A DNA stretch of 64,000 nucleotides from Sordaria brevicollis (lineage: Eukaryota; Ascomycota; Sordariomycetes; Sordariales; Sordariaceae): NCBI GenBank assembly GCA_033439795.1, contig JAUTDP010000012.1, forward strand, positions 992,001 through 1,056,000, written 5' to 3'. This document shows positions 58,502 through 64,000 of this stretch, in pieces. The position numbers and the translations under genes are program-made. The number at the start of each line of letters is the position of its first letter. The stretch's first letter is position 1. The notes under the pieces are model-generated. The model made no database searches. It was not told where the DNA came from and saw only the letters and a program-made list of their open reading frames with translations.

Positions 58502-61169
58502 TTACACCTCCCGGTAAGGCGAAATGCCCTTCTTGAGCTCGCTTACAATCTCCGCCGCACATTCCGCACTGCTGGTTTGGAAATCATACCGCTTGCTTTC
58601 CGTAGCTTTGTACACCACAAGCTATTTTATAACATGTCAGCGATATAGGATCCCAACCTCCCACACCAAGTCAAACTACCAACAAACATGCTGTAGTAAT
58701 AAACGATATGAAAACAAACATACCTTAAAGTTATTAGGATGCTTCCTCGAAACCTTGCAACCCACCACATTACTGAAATGCACCGTCGTCGCCTTCCCGT
58801 CCACAATCTCCCCGGGGTTCTTCCCGCCCGCCGAAGGCATGATGTGGATGTACTCGCCATCAATGACAAAGATCTTTTCCGAGAGCAACCGCATCGGCTG
58901 CTTGCGCCAGACCGTGTACTTGTTGACGGCCGTCGCGCCGATGCCCAGCTCGTCCTGCTTGAGGATCTCCTTGGCGAGCGGGTGTACGCCCATGATGCCT
59001 CGACCCTTTTTGGACTTGGTGTTCCAGGTTGAGGAATTATCTGCAAACAGTGGGGGCCGGGGAGAAGAAGAGCTGGGGGAGCCGGTCATGGTTAAGGGAC
59101 CGTCGGTCGCGAAACGGCGACGGTGCATTTCTAGTTCTGTGACGTTCCCTAGCGAGCCGACGGTGCGGTCGAGCAGGACGACGGTTCCCGAATGGGGCAG
59201 CTTTAGCACGTGGTTGGCTTTATCAAGCTGGCGTTTCTTACACGCTGTGTCGAGAACGTCTGCGAGCCAGGACTCGGTTGTCACGTCGAGTGTAAGCATT
59301 TGCCCTGCTGGCACATCTGAGGAGTGGATGTGGATGCGCAGGAGACGCTTCTCTCCCTTAGAGAGACCCTGCGTCGGCTGGGCGGGCGGAGGCATGTCGG
59401 CGTACATGGTCACGCCGGGCCGGTAAGTGGTGTTGAGCAGTGGGTTGCCTCGTGGCTCCGCGGCGGGGAGGAGGTGAGAGTTGTCTGGTCGCGGGGTGCC
59501 GCGAGGTGTGAGGTCCTTGTCTTCTTCCTCCTCCTCGAGGCTGGCGCCGCCTTGTTCCTCCTGCTCGAATTGCGGAGTGAGTTTCTGGTTCTCTTCGAAT
59601 TCATCTTCAGATGCCTTGGATAGGGCGAAGATGTCGTAGACTTTGGAGTTGGAACGTGACCGTCCAGCCTTGTTGTTAGCTGTAGTGAAGGAGGTGAGCT
59701 GCTTCTTCCGCTCTAATGGGGGGAAATCATCATCCACTTCGCCGTCTTCTTCCACCATGCGAAGCGTCCACCAGTTGACGTTGAGCTTATCATTCGGGAG
59801 TGGAGGTTCCAGTTTCTCTTCGTTATAGCGCCAGAGACTCAATCCGATGAGATCAGCAACCGTCACAGGCCTGTCCATGCCCTCACCCTCGTGAACCGTC
59901 CGGCGGATAAGCACCTCGAAAGGCTTGGAGGGACTCTTGGAGAAAGGAGCGTAGATTCTAAGCATGATAGGGTTCGGGTCACCCTGCCCTGACAGGTTTG
60001 CGAAGCGATCGAACGGCAGTGCCGGTTTCGTCTTCTTGGCATTCAACGCCGCGGAAAGCAAACTCTTGGGCTGAACCACACTGATCGGACGAATTGTGCT
60101 CAAGGGGCGTGGAGGTGGAAGCTTCCCGACCAAAAGTGACGACGGAGGTGGCATGACCGACTTGCGTATCATAGTTGACCTCCTCGTGTACTCTCGTGGA
60201 GGGGTGCCAACCACTTGGTGTTGGGGTGACGCGTTCATGGGGTTCTTGATGGCATCCAGGATAGAAGCAGAATCAATACTCTCGACGAAAGCTTCGGAGA
60301 TGTCGGAAGCATCGTCCGAGTCGTCATCCTCTTCTTCATCTTCGAGTAGATCGCTTGCTTCTCGCTTGATGCCCATGGAAGGATCTGTGTTCAGCTTGGC
60401 CGATAGCTTGGCCGCACGGGCTGCCGCAGCTTGAGCAGCCTCTCTCGCCCGGTGGAAGCCAGAAGCATCAAACTCGTGGTCTGATGACACCTCACTACTC
60501 GTCACAGTATCACTCCTTGCTCTCTCCTTCACTGTTTCCAGGGCTGACTGGGAGCCTCTTCTGACTGCCGGTTTTGGTGGTGACATGGTGGTTGCCTGTC
60601 GAAGATTGGATGACTGAATGGGTGAAGAGCCAGACCGAGTCCGTAAGGGCATCTTGGCAAACTTTATTTGCTGGGCCGCTCGGTGGTCGGGTTCATCGTC
60701 ACTCTCGTCGCTGAGGTCACTGCTGTCGTCTTCCTCCTCCATCTGCTCCCTCCTCCTACGGCGCTTTGCGGCTACACTAGGACCCAGAGGGATACCACCG
60801 CCTGGAAACAGATTCTCTTCCTCCCCTTCATCTTCCAGTGGCAGGGCAGCTACTCGTGGGGCCTGGAAGTATTCGGATGCGATCGCGGTGGGTATAGGAG
60901 GAGAATGGGTTCGCTTGATGAGGGCGGGATTCGGGCGCCAACCGGTGGACTTGAAGGGCGCAGAGTTGAGGAAGCCTTCGTTCAGAGTGAATAGTCGTTC
61001 TCCTACGCCGTCGGCAACCTCATTCAGATAGCCGGTACGGAGCTGGTAGGAAACCAGACTGCAGAAAGCGGATCAGCACGATTGGACCAACATGGGCGAA
61101 GCCTTTTCCACACCGGTCAGGTCATGGGAGAACCCAGCACACATACTCTTCCACCTGAATCACGGACAT
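58502..61169 (-). CDS. sin1: TORC2 subunit Sin1/Avo1
   Basis: Three exons: 61147-61169 (MSVIQVE plus two bases), 58724-61058 and 58502-58621, giving 825 residues. Intron 1 joins the first exon to LVSYQLRTGYLNEVADGVGE, the conserved Sin1 N-terminus; intron 2 has GTATGT, a GCTGAC branch and an ATAG acceptor. The order of domains is the Sin1 one: N-terminal region (1-60), acidic disordered region (about 110-330), CRIM domain (about 361-465, with LRIYAPFSKSPSKPFEVLI), Ras-binding-like domain (about 581-635) and a C-terminal PH domain (about 719-815, with NKYTVWRKQPMRLLSEKIFV). Known role: the CRIM domain presents AGC kinases (Ypk/Akt) to Tor, and the PH domain binds phosphoinositides at the plasma membrane. 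It is divergent from the PRCC-family gene, 822 bp away. Confidence 0.93.
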
Positions 61170-61991
61170 GGCTGATGTCGGGACATATAAGAGCTCTAAT
61201 CACCGAGGCCAAGAAGAGATGGGAGTACTCGTCGAAGGTCCAATCGCAGTCACCGGCAAAGCAGGTAGCAAAGGTATATCCAAGAGGCGCTGTAACGGGG
61301 GTCGCAACCGTGGTCAGACTACCATCCAAGTCGCAGTACCGATGGAAAGACAGTGTGTATCGGTATTTCCAGAATGTAGGCGGTAGACCAGAAGTAGGTG
61401 TAAAGACGAATTGGCGACGACGTTCGGGTTTGCGATGGCGATGGCGATGGGCAATTACAGCTCGAAAAGTATGGAGGTCGAGGTCGTTGTGTAAGGGATG
61501 ACACAAGAAGGCTTCGTTATCGCTGCGCTGGTTTCGAGGTAGGAGATTCGTGCGACTTTTGTCTCGAGTGCTTTCCGTCGTGTCTAGCCTTGTGTCGTGT
61601 GACAAAAGTTGAATGCGGTGTTCGGTTGGAGATTGGCGATGTGTCGCAAGGTGTTCTAGCGAGGTTGATGATGTTCTAGGGAGTCCCTGGGGCTGCTACA
61701 TTCGGGGGGTTGATCAGCACCCGCCCGTCGTTTCACACGCGGGCACAAGCTTCCTTATCTTATCAGCTGTCGGGCACATTGTTGGTGGGGTATCAAATGC
61801 TGGGGAAACGGGCCAGGCCCAGACTTTCTCCAATTGCACTGCGTCAATGACGACCCCTGGACGTTGCTTGCCAAGACCGCCCTGGATAACGACTGAACGC
61901 CATGAAAGTTGACGTCGCGTCGCATTTCAGTCTCTTTACACCGTCAAACATCTAATTTCCAACAACCTAAACCACAGAAAAATCGATCAAA
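61170..61991. other. Bidirectional promoter region between sin1 and PRCC-family gene
   Basis: These 822 bases separate two divergent starts and must hold both promoters. Short GATGGCGATGGCGATGG repetition lies near 61433-61449. No other feature is seen. Confidence 0.5.
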
Positions 61992-63284
61992 ATGGGCTTG
62001 GTAGATTATGGTTCCGACTCGGACTCGGACTCCGAAACCGTTCAGCAGCCAGTAGCACCCACACCTGCACCCGCCGCGGCATCGTCGACCACCAAGAAAC
62101 CCTTCCAAAAGCTCATCGACCGCTCCGGCTCTGGTTCCGGCAAAATCATTGTCAACCTAGGCAACGCAGGCACAGATCCCGAGTCGAAACCGACTGAAGA
62201 CGAACCACCAGCAAAGCGAGCGAAGACAGGTGGTGCAGGAACCAGTCGGTTTAGCAGTTTCGGTTCTTTTCTACCAGCACCCAAGAAGACGGCTCCCCCA
62301 GCAGCAGCAAGCAGTTCCTCTGCATCAGCATCGACGGACAGCAACAGCACCAAACCCAAGTCGTTTGTCAATCTCAAGACTGGCGCGGAGCCCGCCTTTT
62401 CCAGGACTAGCAATGACGATGGGGACGATGGCTTTGGAGAATCAGAACCGACATCAGGGTCCAAGTTTTCCTCCGGGCTGAGCCTTCCCGCACCAAAGAA
62501 GACTCCAACAGGACCATCAATACCAGAAGGACAAAAGTCAGAGGAGGAGGTGGAGTTGGTTGGAAAGCCGCTCATGTTCAAACCGCTTTCCGTGGCGAGG
62601 AAACCGCAGAAGAAGAAGGTCGTGGCACCCAAAGCGTCAACTGCCCAGAGTGCCGGGGACAAGGCGTCGACAATAGCTGCGCCAGGACCATCAGTGCAAG
62701 ACAATGTGGTAATAGCACAATCGACAGCTCCGAAAAGGAAGCAAGTCTCACTCTTCTCCATGGAAGAAGAGGAGGTCACCCCAACAGCGACAGCATCAAC
62801 ATCAGCCACTGGTGCCTATGAACCCTTGTTCTCCGCCCCAGATCCTTCAACCAGCTACGAACATCATGAGGACGACGTAACAGGCGACTATGACTCTTAC
62901 ACAGCGCCCACCTACATCTCGGCACCCAGCAACGCATCTCACCAGCAGTCCCTTACCTCCATAGCCGATGAGCTTGCCTTGAACGAGACGGCACGCAGAG
63001 AGCTCTTCGGGCGGCAACGTGGAGGCAAGAACAGGGACGCATTTGAAATTCCAGAAGGCGCCAAGATTGTGAACTTCAATATGGAGAAGGAGTACGAGCA
63101 CAACAACGCGTTGAGAGCGTCAGGCGAGCAGGTGTACAACCCGGTGCGGGCGATTGCGCCGGGCAAGCACAGTCTCAGACAAATGGTCAATATGGCGCAG
63201 ACCAACCAGTCTGCGTTGGAGGATAGCTGGGCGCAGGGAAGGAATAATCGGAAGGATGCTGCGGGGAAGTATGGGTGGAAGTGA
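61992..63284 (+). CDS. PRCC-family protein (MAD2B-interacting domain)
   Basis: One exon runs from ATG at 61992 (context ATCAAA-ATG-GG) to TGA at 63282-63284, giving 430 residues. It opens with MGLVDYGSDSDSDSE, the acidic 'LVDYGSDSD' start seen across PRCC homologues. The middle is Ala/Ser/Pro/Thr-rich with repeated FGSFLPAPKKT and GLSLPAPKKT motifs. The C-terminal third holds the conserved domain: ELALNETARRELFGRQRGG, PEGAKIVNFNMEKEYEHNNA and PGKHSLRQMVNMAQTNQSAL, ending in KYGWK. Human PRCC is nuclear, associates with splicing factors and binds MAD2B; the fungal role is not established. The protein is probably nuclear and largely disordered. Confidence 0.88.
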   Translation: MGLVDYGSDSDSDSETVQQPVAPTPAPAAASSTTKKPFQKLIDRSGSGSGKIIVNLGNAGTDPESKPTEDEPPAKRAKTGGAGTSRFSSFGSFLPAPKKTAPPAAASSSSASASTDSNSTKPKSFVNLKTGAEPAFSRTSNDDGDDGFGESEPTSGSKFSSGLSLPAPKKTPTGPSIPEGQKSEEEVELVGKPLMFKPLSVARKPQKKKVVAPKASTAQSAGDKASTIAAPGPSVQDNVVIAQSTAPKRKQVSLFSMEEEEVTPTATASTSATGAYEPLFSAPDPSTSYEHHEDDVTGDYDSYTAPTYISAPSNASHQQSLTSIADELALNETARRELFGRQRGGKNRDAFEIPEGAKIVNFNMEKEYEHNNALRASGEQVYNPVRAIAPGKHSLRQMVNMAQTNQSALEDSWAQGRNNRKDAAGKYGWK

Positions 63285-64000
63285 GAAGCCCGTGGACTTT
63301 TGTGACGACGACTTCGAGACATCGTATTTTGGCTATATGCGTAATCAAGAGGGTCAACAGATTGATACGCAAGGCAATAGCAAGCTTGATTATGGAAGGC
63401 TTCCTCGGTGGCTATTTTGGCATCAGGCCTGGCATCAAACAATCAACATATTCATACTATCCACACCTGCCGACAGCATCTTCTTGAGACGATCTGAATC
63501 ATGGATCTGAGGATCAGGCTTATTGGCATACACCCGAAAGAAGCGTCAAGTGTCTTAATGGACATCACTGCGTTCGAAATAGAGTTATTCATTGACCATA
63601 GCACCGATTCTGTTCACAGAAAACTTGGGCCAGTGGGTCTCTGGCTATTTGAAGCATGTGTTGATAGTAGTGGATGAAGGAAGCGTCTCGGATCAGACGT
63701 CCGGCCGATGAAATATGGCTTCAATATCAATGACGTCTCTTTTATCATGAAATTGGAGTGTCCCCCACTGTTCTCTGCCTCCGGGTCATTTGTCGCCAGC
63801 GCAATCAAGTTCCCCAGACCTGCCGGACGCCTTCCACTTCAACTTGAACCCTTCTTTCTCGAGAAGGAAAGCATTCATCACCCCGCTGTTGTGAGCGCGA
63901 ATCATTCTTCAATGCCACAGCTCAAGCACTACATAGTATTGTCTTTCCGGCCTCCAACCAACACAGTTTAGCTCGGGCGACGATATCAGTTTGAATACTT
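63285..64000. other. Right-edge spacer; possible 3' exon of a minus-strand gene
   Basis: The PRCC-gene 3' UTR should lie here. On the minus strand, 63786-63885 could be a terminal coding exon: an ACAACAG acceptor, then an open stretch that includes MNAFLLEKEGFKLKWKASGR and ends in TGA at 63786-63788. The body of such a gene would lie outside the window. Confidence 0.25.

Noticed and set aside
1..64000. Transposons, RIP-mutated AT-rich repeats, CRISPR arrays, secondary-metabolite or defence clusters
   Set aside because: No terminal repeats, transposase or reverse-transcriptase motifs, extended AT-rich blocks, spaced direct repeats or PKS/NRPS/NLR domains were seen.

Overview
This 64 kb window looks like ordinary nuclear chromosome of a filamentous ascomycete, most likely one of the Sordariales close to Neurospora or Sordaria. 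The evidence is the fungal-specific gene set (palB/rim13 calpain, Vts1, PMP47/Ant1-type peroxisomal carrier, Pop3, Sin1/Avo1). Introns are short (about 45-180 nt) with GTAAGT/GTATGT donors and CTAAC or CTGAC branch sites. Coding regions show C-ending codon preference, and 1-4 kb spacers carry simple repeats. I recognise 16 protein-coding genes. I see no convincing tRNA or rRNA gene, no transposon and no CRISPR array.

Layout, left to right. 1-1102: 3' part of an MFS exporter (+). 2988-6497: TFIIIC subunit Sfc4/tau131 (-). 7794-9778: Vts1 RNA-binding protein (-, three coding exons plus a probable leader intron). 13356-18016: three unrecognised proteins (-,+,+). 20052-20509: ribosomal protein L29 (-, four tiny exons). 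21044-22239: peroxisomal adenine-nucleotide carrier (-). 25995-29126: calpain-like protease palB/rim13 (+). 30145-31600: RGG/coiled-coil protein (-). 32621-33562: RNase P/MRP subunit Pop3 (-). 37090-45059: a 2,579-residue ubiquitin-specific protease (+, five exons). 48211-50715: unrecognised 834-residue protein (+). 53793-54321: small secreted Ser/Ala-rich, probably GPI-anchored protein (-). 58502-61169: TORC2 subunit Sin1/Avo1 (-). 61992-63284: PRCC-family protein (+).

The genes are mostly unrelated housekeeping genes: RNA polymerase III transcription, RNase P, ribosome, mRNA decay, TORC2, ubiquitin, alkaline-pH signalling and peroxisomes. They do not form a biosynthetic or defence cluster. 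The most useful new information lies in gene structure: C-terminal exons hidden by introns (Vts1, USP), short in-frame introns in the USP gene, a tandem acceptor in the RGG gene, a GPI protein visible only after splicing, and the neighbouring orphan genes at 13-18 kb. I did not find a clear previously undescribed system. Several spacer stretches with coding-like composition are listed at low confidence.
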